A DNA stretch of 64,000 nucleotides, from contig CALTTG010000017.1 of assembly GCA_943908475.1 (NCBI GenBank), positions 1 to 64,000 of the forward strand. The letters run 5' to 3'. Under the pieces are notes generated by a model that was given only the letters and a program-made list of their open reading frames with translations, had not been told where the DNA came from and did no database searches. Below, piece after piece: positions 18,401 through 26,943 of the stretch; within the stretch, counting starts at the first letter, position 1, and each line of letters begins with the position of its first letter. The translations under genes were made by a program, and so were the position numbers. This DNA is from an uncultured Burkholderiales bacterium (GTDB lineage: Bacteria > Pseudomonadota > Gammaproteobacteria > Burkholderiales > Burkholderiaceae_C).

Positions 18401-21400
18401 GCGCCCTTGATCGGTGAGGTGGGTGACATCGAGAAGCTGTCGCTGGACCTCTCGGACCTCGATGACCCCAACGTGGCCTCACTTTCGGAGGGCACGGAGA
18501 CCCCGGAGGTCGCCGAGCCCATGGAGGTTCCGGAGGCCCTGGAGATTTCCGATGTGCCCGAGCCTGTGACTGCGCCGACCTTGTCGGTCGTGGTCAACGA
18601 TGCCCCGCCTTCTCCGACAACGGAGGCTGCCGAGCCGGCGGAAGATCTGGCCGCTGACGACCAGGTCAAAGTCATCGGCGACCTGCGCATCAGCATCCCG
18701 CTCTTCAACATCTTCCTCAACGAAGCCGATGAGCAATCTCGCCGTCTGAGCACCGCGCTCAGCGAGTGGGCGCTTGAGTGCCATCAACCGGTGTCCGACG
18801 ATGTGGTGGCCTTGGCTCACTCCCTGGCGGGCAATTCCGGTGCCGTGGGCTACAAAGACCTGTCCATGCTCTCGCGCCACCTGGAGCATGCCCTGATGAA
18901 GAGCCAGGCTGCCGGTGCAGGTGATGCCGCTGCGGCCGAGTTGTTCAACGAAGCCGCCGATGAAATTCGGCGCTTGTTGCACCAGTTCGCCGCCGGTTTC
19001 CTGAAGTCGCCGCCCGAGACCCTGATTGAGCGCCTGGAGCACTTCGACGCCGGTTTGGACGTTCGGGTGGACACCGAATTGGTCGAGGACCCCGAGGCAG
19101 GTCGCTCGCACCTGCGGCTGGTTCACTCGAACGACGACGTGTCGGGCGAGTCCCTCGGTGAGCCCGAGGTCTCGCAACCCCCCGAAGTCCCAGCGTGGTC
19201 CGACCTGCCAGAGGTGGAGGAACGCCTTGAAGTTCCTGAGCCCACCGCAACCAGCGCGCTGGATGAGGTGCCTGCGGACGCGGATGCCGCCACGCAAGAC
19301 GACCCTGCCACATTGCCCATGCCTTTGGGCTTGCCGGAGCTCAAGCCCTTCGAGCCGCTGCCCGATGCCACCACCCTGAATTTGCACGCCGCGGCCACCA
19401 GTGACGGCGTGGACTTGGGCGAAGACGGCGACATCGATGTGCTCGATGCCATCGACCCTGACCTGTTCCCCATTTTCGAGGAAGAGGCGCAGGAGTTGTT
19501 GCCCCAGTTGGCGGCAGACATGCGTCAGTGGGTGTCGCAACCGGAGCGCATGGACCTGGCCACGGCCTGCATGCGCACCTTGCACACCTTCAAGGGTGGC
19601 GCACGCCTGGCCGGGGCCATGCGTCTGGGCGAACTGGCCCACCGCATGGAATCGGTGATCGAGCGCATCGTGGTGCGCGAGCAGGCAGAACGCCCCGAGA
19701 TCGAAGCGCTGCAATCTCGCGCCGACGTGCTCGGCGACGTCTTCGAGGCCTTGCAGCGTGCGGACCTCAACGACATCACGGAGGTGCCGTCCTCGCCACA
19801 GGCGGTCGGCATCAGCGAACCGATGGCGCCCGTGATGGCGCCGGTGGCCGACATCCCGTTGGACGTCTCTTCGGCGCCTGAGGGCGTTGCAGACGAGCAG
19901 GATGTTGCCGACCTGCTGATCGAGGTCGAAGCGGCGGCATCTTCCGGCGCCGAGTTGCCCTCGGCCCCGGTGCCTGCGCCCGTGATGCCCATCGATTGGT
20001 CGGCCTTGAGCGGTGAGTTCCGACCTGCCGCTGCGCAGTCGGCCCAGGAGCAGCAGAGCGCCGCCATGGCCGTGGTGCGGGTCAAACCCCGTTTGCTGGA
20101 CCGGCTGGTCAACCACTCGGGCGAAGTGTCCATCACGCGCACCCGTCTGGCGTCTCAGCTCACGCAGATGCGCACCTCGGTGGTCGACATGACCGACAAC
20201 CTGGACCGACTGCGCCAGCAACTCAGAGACATCGAACTCCAGGCCGAGACACAGCTGAGCACCCGCATGGAAGCCGCGCGTGCCAACCAACAAGAATTCG
20301 ACCCTCTCGAGTTCGACCGCTACACGCGCTTCCAAGAACTCACCCGCATGATGGCCGAGTCGGTGAACGACGTGGCCACGGTGCAGCGAGGCTTGGTTCG
20401 CAACCTGGAAACGGCCGAAGACCAACTGGCCGCGCAATCGCGCCTGACGCGCGACCTTCAGGATGACCTGCTGCGCACCCGCATGGTGGAATTTGACGGC
20501 TTGGCCGACCGCCTGTACCGCGTGGTGCGTCAAGCGGCGAAAGAAACCGGCAAACAAGCCCGTCTGGACATCGTGGGCGGACAGACCGAAGTGGACCGTG
20601 GCGTGCTGGATCGCATGACCGGTGCCTTTGAGCATTTGCTGCGCAACTGTGTGACCCATGGCATCGAATCGCCGGACGTTCGCGAAGCGGCGGGCAAGGC
20701 GGGCATGGGGTCCATCGTGGTGGCGGTTCGTCAAGACGGCAACGAAGTCAGCATCGAGTTCCGGGACGACGGCGCAGGCCTGAATCTCGATCGCATCCGT
20801 GACAAGGCGGTGGCCCTGGGATTGGTCGCGTCTGACGCGCAGCCCACCGAAGCCGAGTTGGCACAAATGATCTTCCAGCCCGGGTTCTCCACCGCCGAAA
20901 CGGTGACCGAACTGGCAGGGCGCGGCATCGGCATGGACGTCGTTCGCTCTGACGTCAATGCCATGGGCGGTCGCATTGAAACCGCCACGGCAGCGGGGCA
21001 GGGCACGAGCTTCAAGCTGGTGCTGCCCTTGACCACGGCCGTCACCAAGGTGGTCATGGTTCGCTGCGGCGACTTGGTGGCGTCCATCCCCACGAACTTG
21101 ATCGAGATCGTGCGCCGTGCGCGTGCCGACGAGGTCGATGCGGCGTATGCATCGGGCCAAGTGGCCTATGCGGACCTCACCTTGCCCTTCTTCTGGTTTG
21201 GTGCCTTGCTGCAGCACAGCCCCCGAGGCGCAGCGGAAGGCCGTTCGCTGCCCATCGTGATCGTGCGCTCTGCGCAGCAGCGGGTCGCCTTGCACGTCGA
21301 TGAAGTGCTGGGCAACCAGGACGTGGTGGTCAAGAACCTGGGGCCGCAGCTGTCGCGCGTGCCCGGTCTGGCGGGCATGACCCTGCTGGCCTCCGGGGCC

Positions 21401-21907
21401 ATTTCACTGATCTACAACCCGGTGGCTTTGGCCACGGTCTACGGTCGGGAAGCCCAGGCGTGGGCCATCGAGGCGCGCAAATCTGGCCTGGATGTGCCGC
21501 GCCCTGACCAGCCTGAGGTCGAGGTGCCCAGCGTGCCGCTGGTCTTGGTGGTGGACGATTCGCTCACTGTGCGTCGCGTCACGCAGCGCCTGTTGACCCG
21601 TGAAGGCTACCGTGTCGTGCTGGCCAAGGACGGGCTGGATGCCCTGGAAAAAATGGCCGAAGAAACTCCCACCGTGGTGTTGTCGGACATTGAAATGCCT
21701 CGGATGGACGGTTTCGACCTGGTGCGCAACCTGCGTGGCGACGCCCGTTGGCGCGACATCCCCATCGTGATGATCACGTCGCGAATTGCGCAAAAACACC
21801 GGGACTACGCAGCAGAACTCGGTGTGAACCACTATTTGGGCAAACCTTACAGCGAGGATGAACTCTTGAGCCTGGTGGCTGGCTACACTCGGGCCATGAA
21901 CGCTTGA
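15458..21907 (+). CDS. pilL: Hybrid chemosensory histidine kinase PilL/ChpA
   Basis: The protein has 2149 residues from the ATG at 15458, or 2145 from the ATG at 15470. It has five Hpt-like segments with a candidate His at about residues 65 (weak), 504 (weak), 785 (HTFKGSSRMVG), 1121 (HSLAGNSGAVG) and 1376 (HTFKGGARLAG). These are joined by long Asp/Glu/Pro/Val-rich linkers. A CheA-type dimerisation segment (LVNHSGEVSITRTRL) begins near 1550, the HATPase N-box (HLLRNCVTHGIE) lies near 1725, and the G boxes include DDGAG and GRGIGMDVV. A CheW domain follows, then a C-terminal receiver with phosphoacceptor in SDIEMPRMDG near 2077. It is the central kinase phosphorylating PilG and PilH. Confidence 0.94.
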   Translation: MDHTMNASPMSDDLSALAWVYEEVKKSLETAQKSLQRCLKESVTTGFSDVDAVDPAVLRTARQQLHQGVGALELAGLTGGASLLRASEALVQRYVNRPQSLNEEGVKAIESASFALLDFMRRRLAGKTVSVMALFPQYEKLMELAGADLARPSDLWVQEWPAVSLDVPLSPPADTEARDADTRAVDVFEVSLLKLLKSGQASDAAPLVGLCADLAAGATARQAHRESATWVLACGFLQAIAEQRLPITVHVKRVLSALLSQLRKLAKGHVLLSDRLTHELLFFCAQAEPAAPEATDDASVLDQLRQAFRLESHRPIDLRQASLGRFDPSWVTQAIKRVVAAKDGWSAVSAGELIRLSGLNEQFALVSDSVRKLYEEGAELAQALTDTVSATVQSAQAPEPTLAMEVATSLLYLEASLDEGEFDHPDEFHRLNRLAERMRHAQAGQTPDPLEPWMEALYRKVSDRQTIGSVVQELRNTLGECEKSIDQFFRDPTQTPALLAVDGHLKSMKGVMGVLGLDPAAHAVTRMRQDVEALAQPEADLDAAAQQGVHDRLASNLSAVGFLVDMLGVQPNLVKSLFEFNPDSGVLAPIMGRVTSAAPEVDPVHVMARPAEKDSRERAHDVAESLAEHIGRDDASLPELSLELADLAQSPLVQEQPDLAASLAVAQEALERAAAAGDATSGPLADEAREARQEAAAALNDLAQAVVEPELPTLDVEPLPAMSETLVPQAPQTPAATGLEDDHEMREIFLEEAREVLVEARASLADMSAQPADIGAMTSLRRAFHTFKGSSRMVGLRDFGEAAWACEQLYNSCLASQAPATDELLGLSDEVLGELAQWIEDIAQGQDEGRSPQAIIEAADALRLEGRRVPLQAPSLPVEEADSVESLVLPDAPASSGELVFAADFTDTRASDVPTLELPELIELPLTDEVSLDDTPAAEPVVPEGLDQPTVIDEVSLDLSEGPMPAELSAELSGELTATQPAPLIGEVGDIEKLSLDLSDLDDPNVASLSEGTETPEVAEPMEVPEALEISDVPEPVTAPTLSVVVNDAPPSPTTEAAEPAEDLAADDQVKVIGDLRISIPLFNIFLNEADEQSRRLSTALSEWALECHQPVSDDVVALAHSLAGNSGAVGYKDLSMLSRHLEHALMKSQAAGAGDAAAAELFNEAADEIRRLLHQFAAGFLKSPPETLIERLEHFDAGLDVRVDTELVEDPEAGRSHLRLVHSNDDVSGESLGEPEVSQPPEVPAWSDLPEVEERLEVPEPTATSALDEVPADADAATQDDPATLPMPLGLPELKPFEPLPDATTLNLHAAATSDGVDLGEDGDIDVLDAIDPDLFPIFEEEAQELLPQLAADMRQWVSQPERMDLATACMRTLHTFKGGARLAGAMRLGELAHRMESVIERIVVREQAERPEIEALQSRADVLGDVFEALQRADLNDITEVPSSPQAVGISEPMAPVMAPVADIPLDVSSAPEGVADEQDVADLLIEVEAAASSGAELPSAPVPAPVMPIDWSALSGEFRPAAAQSAQEQQSAAMAVVRVKPRLLDRLVNHSGEVSITRTRLASQLTQMRTSVVDMTDNLDRLRQQLRDIELQAETQLSTRMEAARANQQEFDPLEFDRYTRFQELTRMMAESVNDVATVQRGLVRNLETAEDQLAAQSRLTRDLQDDLLRTRMVEFDGLADRLYRVVRQAAKETGKQARLDIVGGQTEVDRGVLDRMTGAFEHLLRNCVTHGIESPDVREAAGKAGMGSIVVAVRQDGNEVSIEFRDDGAGLNLDRIRDKAVALGLVASDAQPTEAELAQMIFQPGFSTAETVTELAGRGIGMDVVRSDVNAMGGRIETATAAGQGTSFKLVLPLTTAVTKVVMVRCGDLVASIPTNLIEIVRRARADEVDAAYASGQVAYADLTLPFFWFGALLQHSPRGAAEGRSLPIVIVRSAQQRVALHVDEVLGNQDVVVKNLGPQLSRVPGLAGMTLLASGAISLIYNPVALATVYGREAQAWAIEARKSGLDVPRPDQPEVEVPSVPLVLVVDDSLTVRRVTQRLLTREGYRVVLAKDGLDALEKMAEETPTVVLSDIEMPRMDGFDLVRNLRGDARWRDIPIVMITSRIAQKHRDYAAELGVNHYLGKPYSEDELLSLVAGYTRAMNA

Positions 21908-21920
21908 GACACACCATGCC

Positions 21921-22967
21921 ATGAGCAGCCAACAAGGCGCCATTGAGCAACTGGTCGCCTTGACCAGCTTGCGTGACCGTGAGCAACTGGACCAGGGGCT
22001 TGCGCAGGCGCTTTGCAGGATCCTCTCCGCGCACTCGGCGGCGGTGTACCGAACCGTCCGGGATGCGCAGGGTGAGCGCCGGTGGTTCAAGTGCGCGTTG
22101 ATCCGTCCGGGGCAAGCGCTCGAATGCGACCCCTCGTGGGCGGATCTCGACCGCCTGCCCACGATGGCCGATGAGCCCCTGAAGCACCAGGTGCTGGACG
22201 ATCCGTCGATGTTGCAAGTGCCCACCCAGCCGCCACTGCCGCCGGGGTGGCTCACCGTCATGCCCTTGATGTCCGACGATGTCGAGTACGGCGTGGTGGA
22301 GACGGTCACGGCCCACAGCCTCACCTCGCAAGAAGTGACGACCGTCTACACCTTGCTGCAGGTGTTTGACAACTTTCAGCGCCTGCTGGCTTCCAGCCAG
22401 CGAGACCCCTTGACGGGCTTGTTGAACCGCCAGACCTTTGACACGTCCTTCCTGGCGGCCTCCTTGCCCCGGGAGATGCTGACGCCCGGCGAAACTGATC
22501 GCCGCCGCGTGGTCGGTGACCAATGGTGGCTGGGGGTGATCGACATCGACTTTTTCAAGAAAGTCAATGATCGCTTTGGGCACCTCATCGGCGACGAGGT
22601 CCTGGTGCTGGTGGCGCGTTTGATGCGGCAGACCTTCCGACACTACGATCGTCTGTTTCGCTTTGGTGGCGAAGAGTTCGTGGTCATGGTGCGTTGCCCT
22701 GAGGCCGACGGCGCCATGAAAGCCTTCGAGCGTTTTCGGTGCCGGGTGGCACAGTATCCCTTTCCGCAGGTCGGGCAGGTGACCATCAGCGTCGGCTTCA
22801 CCTCGGTGCTGAGCAGCGACACACCGAGTGCCGCCTTTTCAAGGGCAGACGGTGCGGTCTACCAAGCCAAGCACCAAGGCCGAAACCGGGTGCTCAGCCA
22901 TGCGGATCTGGTGCAGTCGGGCGCCGTGGTGGGCACGACCCACGAGGGCGACGTCGAGCTGTTCTGA
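21921..22967 (+). CDS. Diguanylate cyclase (GGEEF) with GAF-like N-terminus
   Basis: The 348-residue soluble protein has an N-terminal region (about residues 1-160) resembling a GAF sensor, and a GGDEF domain beginning RDPLTGLLNRQTF. It has substrate/metal residues in DIDFFKKVND and an active-site FRFGGEEF near residue 249. An inhibitory-site RxxD (RHYD) sits exactly five residues before GGEEF, so product feedback is expected. It should make cyclic di-GMP. It starts 13 bp after pilL, which suggests co-transcription with the pilus chemosensory genes and a link between surface sensing and c-di-GMP. That link is inference. Confidence 0.9.
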   Translation: MSSQQGAIEQLVALTSLRDREQLDQGLAQALCRILSAHSAAVYRTVRDAQGERRWFKCALIRPGQALECDPSWADLDRLPTMADEPLKHQVLDDPSMLQVPTQPPLPPGWLTVMPLMSDDVEYGVVETVTAHSLTSQEVTTVYTLLQVFDNFQRLLASSQRDPLTGLLNRQTFDTSFLAASLPREMLTPGETDRRRVVGDQWWLGVIDIDFFKKVNDRFGHLIGDEVLVLVARLMRQTFRHYDRLFRFGGEEFVVMVRCPEADGAMKAFERFRCRVAQYPFPQVGQVTISVGFTSVLSSDTPSAAFSRADGAVYQAKHQGRNRVLSHADLVQSGAVVGTTHEGDVELF

Positions 22968-22980
22968 CGGGGTTGGCCTG

Positions 22981-24453
22981 TCAGGCAGGCGCTTTCACCA
23001 CGGCATAGCGCGCCAGGGTTTCCGCGCGCGCCAGGTCGTGCTGCACGATGGGCAGCGGGTAGTCTCGGCCCAGCACCACGTCGTCGGCAGCGGCCAGATC
23101 GGCCGGCCGAGCAAGCCAAGGCGCATGCAGGGCCTTGTCGGGCAGGCTCGCCAATTCGGGCACATAACGGCGGATGAACTTGCCTTGAGGGTCAAACTTT
23201 TCGCTTTGGCTCGTCGGGTTGAAGATGCGGAAATAAGGTTGTGCATCGCAGCCGCTGGAGGCGGCCCATTGCCAGCCACCGTTGTTGGCGGCCAGATCGA
23301 AATCCAGCAGTTTTTCCGCGAAATAGGCCTCGCCTCGGCGCCAGTCGAGCCCCAGGTCTTTGATCAGGAAACTGGCCACCACCATGCGCAAACGGTTGTG
23401 CATGTAGCCCGTCTGGTTGAGTTGGCGCATGGCCGCATCGACCAGGGGATAACCGGTTCGGCCCTCGCACCATGCCTTGAAGTGGGCGTCCGCCTCTTTG
23501 CCTTTGACCCATTTGATGCGGTCGTATTCTCGTTTGTAGGCGCCGCCCACCACATGCGGGTGATGGTGGAGGATCTGGTGATAAAAATCTCGCCAGATCA
23601 GCTCCGACAGCCACACGCGCGCGCCCTCTGAGCCTTCTTTCATCCGCGCCCAGGCCAAGGACGCCAAGTGCCGGATGCTGATGGTGCCAAAGCGCAGGTG
23701 GGTCGACAGGTAGCTGGGGCCCTTGATGGCCGGGAAATCACGCTGCTCGTCGTAGCGGTCCATGCGTTCGAGGAAGTCATCGAGCAATTGCTCGGCGCCA
23801 CTCATGCCCGCAGGCACTTTCAAGTCGTCCACCGCCTCGAAACCGATCTCCTTCAAGGTCGGAACCCGATGTGCCCACAGGGGGGCTGTTGAGTCAAGAA
23901 TGACCGCGAGTTGCGACGCATGTCGCGCCACCGGGTAGGGCTTGACGTAGAACGGCTCCAGCTTCTTGAGCCAGGCGTTCTTGTACGGGGTGAACACCCC
24001 GTAAGGTGTGTCATTGCCCGTGAGCACCTCATTTCGCTCGAAAATGACATGGTCTTTCGACGTGAACAACGCCGCGCCCAGGTCACTGAGCTTGCCTCTC
24101 ACCTGGGCGTCCCGGGCCAGGGCGTCAGGCTCGTCGTCGTGGTTGGCGTACACGGCCTGAACGCCCAGTTGGGCGGCCAGGCACGGGATTTCATGGCGCG
24201 CTGACCCGTGGCGCACGATCAGTCCGCTGCCCGCCGACAGGTCGGCCAGGCCCGCGTCGAGCTCTCGCAGGCTGTCGAGGATGAAGGCCACGCGTCGATC
24301 TTGTCGAGGAAGGGCGTCCAGGATGTCGGTGTCCAGCACGAACACGCACCAGACTTTCTTCGCATTTTTCAACGCGTGGTACAGGGCGGCATGGTCCGTG
24401 TGACGCAGGTCGCGTCGGAACCAGACCAAGGCGGCATCGATTCGATCGTTCAT
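22981..24453 (-). CDS. phrB: Deoxyribodipyrimidine photolyase
   Basis: The 490-residue enzyme starts at the ATG at 24453 (MNDRIDAALVWFRRDLR); an ATG at 24462 adds three residues. The N-terminal photolyase antenna domain and the C-terminal FAD-binding domain are both complete, including GPSYLSTHLRFGTIS, WRDFYHQILHHHP, KGKEADAHFKAWCEGRTGYPLVDAAMR and the NNGGWQWAASSGCDAQPYFRIFNP segment. These fit class I CPD photolyases that repair UV pyrimidine dimers with light. The gene is divergent from yqgE and convergent with the cyclase gene, 13 bp apart. Confidence 0.94.
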   Translation of the reverse strand: MNDRIDAALVWFRRDLRHTDHAALYHALKNAKKVWCVFVLDTDILDALPRQDRRVAFILDSLRELDAGLADLSAGSGLIVRHGSARHEIPCLAAQLGVQAVYANHDDEPDALARDAQVRGKLSDLGAALFTSKDHVIFERNEVLTGNDTPYGVFTPYKNAWLKKLEPFYVKPYPVARHASQLAVILDSTAPLWAHRVPTLKEIGFEAVDDLKVPAGMSGAEQLLDDFLERMDRYDEQRDFPAIKGPSYLSTHLRFGTISIRHLASLAWARMKEGSEGARVWLSELIWRDFYHQILHHHPHVVGGAYKREYDRIKWVKGKEADAHFKAWCEGRTGYPLVDAAMRQLNQTGYMHNRLRMVVASFLIKDLGLDWRRGEAYFAEKLLDFDLAANNGGWQWAASSGCDAQPYFRIFNPTSQSEKFDPQGKFIRRYVPELASLPDKALHAPWLARPADLAAADDVVLGRDYPLPIVQHDLARAETLARYAVVKAPA

Positions 24454-24500
24454 GTGGCTCATTCGACGGGATTGGGGCGGCAGGGTCATCGTGGCGCGAC

Positions 24501-24506
24501 TAAAAT
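24501..24506 (+). promoter_or_regulatory. TAAAAT -10 box immediately before yqgE
   Basis: TAAAAT ends 7 nt before the yqgE ATG, so the transcript would begin at or next to the start codon. No -35 of good quality is seen. Confidence 0.45.
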
Positions 24507-24513
24507 CTCGCCC

Positions 24514-25095
24514 ATGTCTGAACAAGCACCGATCAACCTCACCAACCAGTTCCTGATTGCCATGCCGGGCATGACCGATGGCAATTTCGCAGGCACCGTG
24601 GTGTACATGTGTGAGCATACCGAACGTGGTGCCTTGGGGCTGGTCATCAACCGTCCCGTGGAAATCGATGTCCGTGGCTTGTTTGAAAAAGTGAACCTCA
24701 CGCTGGAGCGTGAAGACCTTTTGTCCACCCCTGTGTACCTCGGTGGCCCCGTGCAGACCGAACGCGGCTTCGTGCTGCATGAGCAACTCGACGAAGAGGG
24801 CGGCCACTACAACTCCAGCCTCAAAATCGAGGGGGGCTTGGAGATGACCACCTCGCGCGATGTGCTGGAGGCCATGTCCAACGGAGCCGGTCCCCGCAAG
24901 GTGTTGATCAGCCTGGGCTATTCAGGCTGGAGCGCGGGGCAGCTGGAAGATGAGCTGTCTCGCAATGGCTGGCTCACCGTGCCCGCCACCCGGGAAATCA
25001 TCTTCGACACCCCGGTGGAGGAGCGTTATGACCGTGCCCTGTCATTGCTCGGCATCGACCGCAGCGTGCTGTCCGCCGAGGCGGGTCACGCATGA
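24514..25095 (+). CDS. yqgE: YqgE/AlgH family protein (UPF0301)
   Basis: The 193-residue DUF179 protein has the family core: LTNQFLIAMPGM near the N-terminus, VVYMCEHTERGALGLVINRP near residue 30, PVYLGGPVQTERGFVLH near residue 72, and LGYSGWSAGQLEDEL near residue 132. The biochemical role is not settled. In many proteobacteria it precedes ruvX, and here the two overlap by 4 bp (ATGA). No Shine-Dalgarno sequence is apparent, consistent with a leaderless start. Confidence 0.93.
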   Translation: MSEQAPINLTNQFLIAMPGMTDGNFAGTVVYMCEHTERGALGLVINRPVEIDVRGLFEKVNLTLEREDLLSTPVYLGGPVQTERGFVLHEQLDEEGGHYNSSLKIEGGLEMTTSRDVLEAMSNGAGPRKVLISLGYSGWSAGQLEDELSRNGWLTVPATREIIFDTPVEERYDRALSLLGIDRSVLSAEAGHA

Positions 25096-25475
25096 CCCAG
25101 ACCTTGCTGGCGTTTGACTATGGCCGTCGTCGGGTGGGCGTGGCATGCGGCAACACCTTGCTGCGCCAAGCCTCGCCTCTGCGCACCATTGCGCTGGAGG
25201 GTGATGCCCGTTTTGCCCAGATCCGAAAGCTGATCGATGAATGGCGTCCCGATGCCCTGGTGGTGGGTGTGCCCTTCCACCCCGATGGCGCTGAGCATGA
25301 AGTGACCCTGCAAGCCCGCCGATTTGCGCGGCAGCTGCACGGCCGCTTCAACCTCAAGGTGCACGAGGTCGATGAGCGTTACTCCAGCGTGGAGGCCGAA
25401 CGAGACGACCCAGATGACCTGGACGCCGCCTCGGCCGCCGTGATCTTGCAACAGTATTTCAACGAACACCCATGA
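25092..25475 (+). CDS. ruvX: Holliday junction resolvase-like nuclease RuvX/YqgF
   Basis: The 127-residue RNase H-fold protein has LAFDYGRRRVGVACG at the N-terminus with the first catalytic Asp, VVGVPFHPDG near residue 58, and DERYSSVEAE near residue 97 plus a final Asp-rich segment. YqgF proteins are linked to 16S rRNA 5' processing and resolvase activity. It overlaps yqgE and pyrR by 4 bp at each end, showing tight coupling. Confidence 0.93.
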   Translation: MTQTLLAFDYGRRRVGVACGNTLLRQASPLRTIALEGDARFAQIRKLIDEWRPDALVVGVPFHPDGAEHEVTLQARRFARQLHGRFNLKVHEVDERYSSVEAERDDPDDLDAASAAVILQQYFNEHP

Positions 25476-25984
25476 GCCCCAACCAAGCCTCATTGCGCCT
25501 GGACGCCGAGCAGCTGTACGACGTGCTGCTTCAAGGTGTTCGGCGTTTGGTGCAGCCCGATTCCGCCCTGGTGGGCGTGTGGTCCGGCGGTGCCTGGCTG
25601 GCCGAGCGTCTGCGCACTGACCTCGGCTTGAGCGAACCCCACGGTTGCATTTCTTCGGCTTTGCACCGAGATGACTTCTCACGCCGCGGCATGGCCGCCT
25701 CGCGCGATGCCACGCACCTGCCCTTCGAGATCGAAGGACGTCACATCCTGCTGATCGACGATGTGCTCTACACCGGCCGCACCACCCGTGCGGTCATCAA
25801 TGAACTGTTCGATTACGGTCGCCCAGCCAGCGTCACGCTGGTGGTGCTGGTGGACCGTGGCGGTCGCCAGTTGCCCATCGAGCCGGCCTTCTCGGCCGCT
25901 CGCATCACGCTGCCCGCCGAAGAACGTGTGTCCCTCGGTCGCGACGACCAGGGCCAGCTGACTTTCCATTTCGAGAGGGTTTGA
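25472..25984 (+). CDS. pyrR: Bifunctional pyrimidine regulator / uracil phosphoribosyltransferase PyrR
   Basis: The 170-residue type I PRTase has the PRPP loop HILLIDDVLYTGRTTRAV near residue 90 and the substrate loop SSALHRDDFSRRG near residue 55. In Gram-positive bacteria PyrR binds pyr leader RNA. In proteobacteria it sits before pyrB, as here, and its regulatory role is less clear. It overlaps ruvX by 4 bp, and its TGA overlaps the pyrB ATG. No attenuator is possible in that zero-length junction. Confidence 0.9.
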   Translation: MSPNQASLRLDAEQLYDVLLQGVRRLVQPDSALVGVWSGGAWLAERLRTDLGLSEPHGCISSALHRDDFSRRGMAASRDATHLPFEIEGRHILLIDDVLYTGRTTRAVINELFDYGRPASVTLVVLVDRGGRQLPIEPAFSAARITLPAEERVSLGRDDQGQLTFHFERV

Positions 25985-26943
25985 TGCAACGACGCAACCC
26001 CCAGCTCAACAAAAACGGCGAGCTGATTCACCTGTTGACCACAGAAGGTCTGCCGCGTGACGTGCTCACGCAAATTCTGGACACGGCCGGACAGTTCGTG
26101 TCGGTCAATGACCGCGAGGTCAAGAAGATCCCGCTGTTGCGTGGCAAGAGCGTGTTCAACCTGTTCTTCGAAAACAGCACGCGGACCCGCACCACCTTCG
26201 AGATCGCGGCCAAGCGCCTGAGCGCCGACGTGATCAACCTGGACATCGCGCGCTCGTCGGCCTCCAAGGGTGAAAGCCTGTTGGACACCATCGCCAACCT
26301 GAGCGCCATGCATGCCGACATGTTCGTGGTGCGTCACAGTGAGTCGGGTGCGCCTTACTTGATTGCCCAGCACTGCGCACCGCATGTGCACGTGGTCAAC
26401 GCCGGTGACGGCCGCCACGCGCACCCCACGCAGGCCTTGCTGGACATGTACACCATCCGGCACTACAAGAAAGACTTCACCAACCTGACGGTGGCCATCG
26501 TGGGCGACATCGTGCACTCGCGCGTGGCCCGCTCCAACATCCATGCGCTGACCACCCTGGGCGTGCCCGAAGTGCGCGTGGTGGGTCCGCGCACCCTGGT
26601 GCCCGGCGACCTGCGCGAGATGGGCGTTCGCGTGTGTCACAGCATGGAAGAGGGCATCCGGGATGCCGACGTCATCATCATGCTGCGCCTGCAGAACGAG
26701 CGCATGGCCGGCGGCATGTTGCCCAGCTCGGGTGAGTTTTTCAAAGAATTTGGCCTGACGCCTGCCAAGCTGGCGTTGGCGAAGCCGGACGCCATCGTGA
26801 TGCACCCCGGCCCCATCAACCGTGGCGTCGAAATTGACTCGGCCGTGGCCGATGGTGCGCAAAGCGTGATCCTGCCCCAGGTCACATTTGGCATTGCGGT
26901 CCGGATGGCCGTGATGTCCATCATCGCGGGGAATGACGCATGA
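25984..26943 (+). CDS. pyrB: Aspartate carbamoyltransferase catalytic chain
   Basis: The 319-residue enzyme contains the carbamoyl-phosphate loop FFENSTRTRTTFE near residue 58, the aspartate-loop segment RLQNERM and the C-terminal MHPGPINRGVEID. It catalyses the first committed step of pyrimidine synthesis. The ATG at 25984 overlaps the pyrR stop; a TTG one codon earlier is not needed. No pyrI regulatory chain gene is present. Together with the inactive dihydroorotase-like protein just downstream (4-bp overlap), this is the arrangement of Pseudomonas-type dodecameric ATCase. Confidence 0.96.
   Translation: MQRRNPQLNKNGELIHLLTTEGLPRDVLTQILDTAGQFVSVNDREVKKIPLLRGKSVFNLFFENSTRTRTTFEIAAKRLSADVINLDIARSSASKGESLLDTIANLSAMHADMFVVRHSESGAPYLIAQHCAPHVHVVNAGDGRHAHPTQALLDMYTIRHYKKDFTNLTVAIVGDIVHSRVARSNIHALTTLGVPEVRVVGPRTLVPGDLREMGVRVCHSMEEGIRDADVIIMLRLQNERMAGGMLPSSGEFFKEFGLTPAKLALAKPDAIVMHPGPINRGVEIDSAVADGAQSVILPQVTFGIAVRMAVMSIIAGNDA

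Noticed and set aside
18479..21295. 938-codon minus-strand open frame inside pilL
   Set aside because: Antisense shadow rich in His, Arg and Gln, with no domain and no ribosome site; the pilL frame has clear Hpt and kinase motifs.
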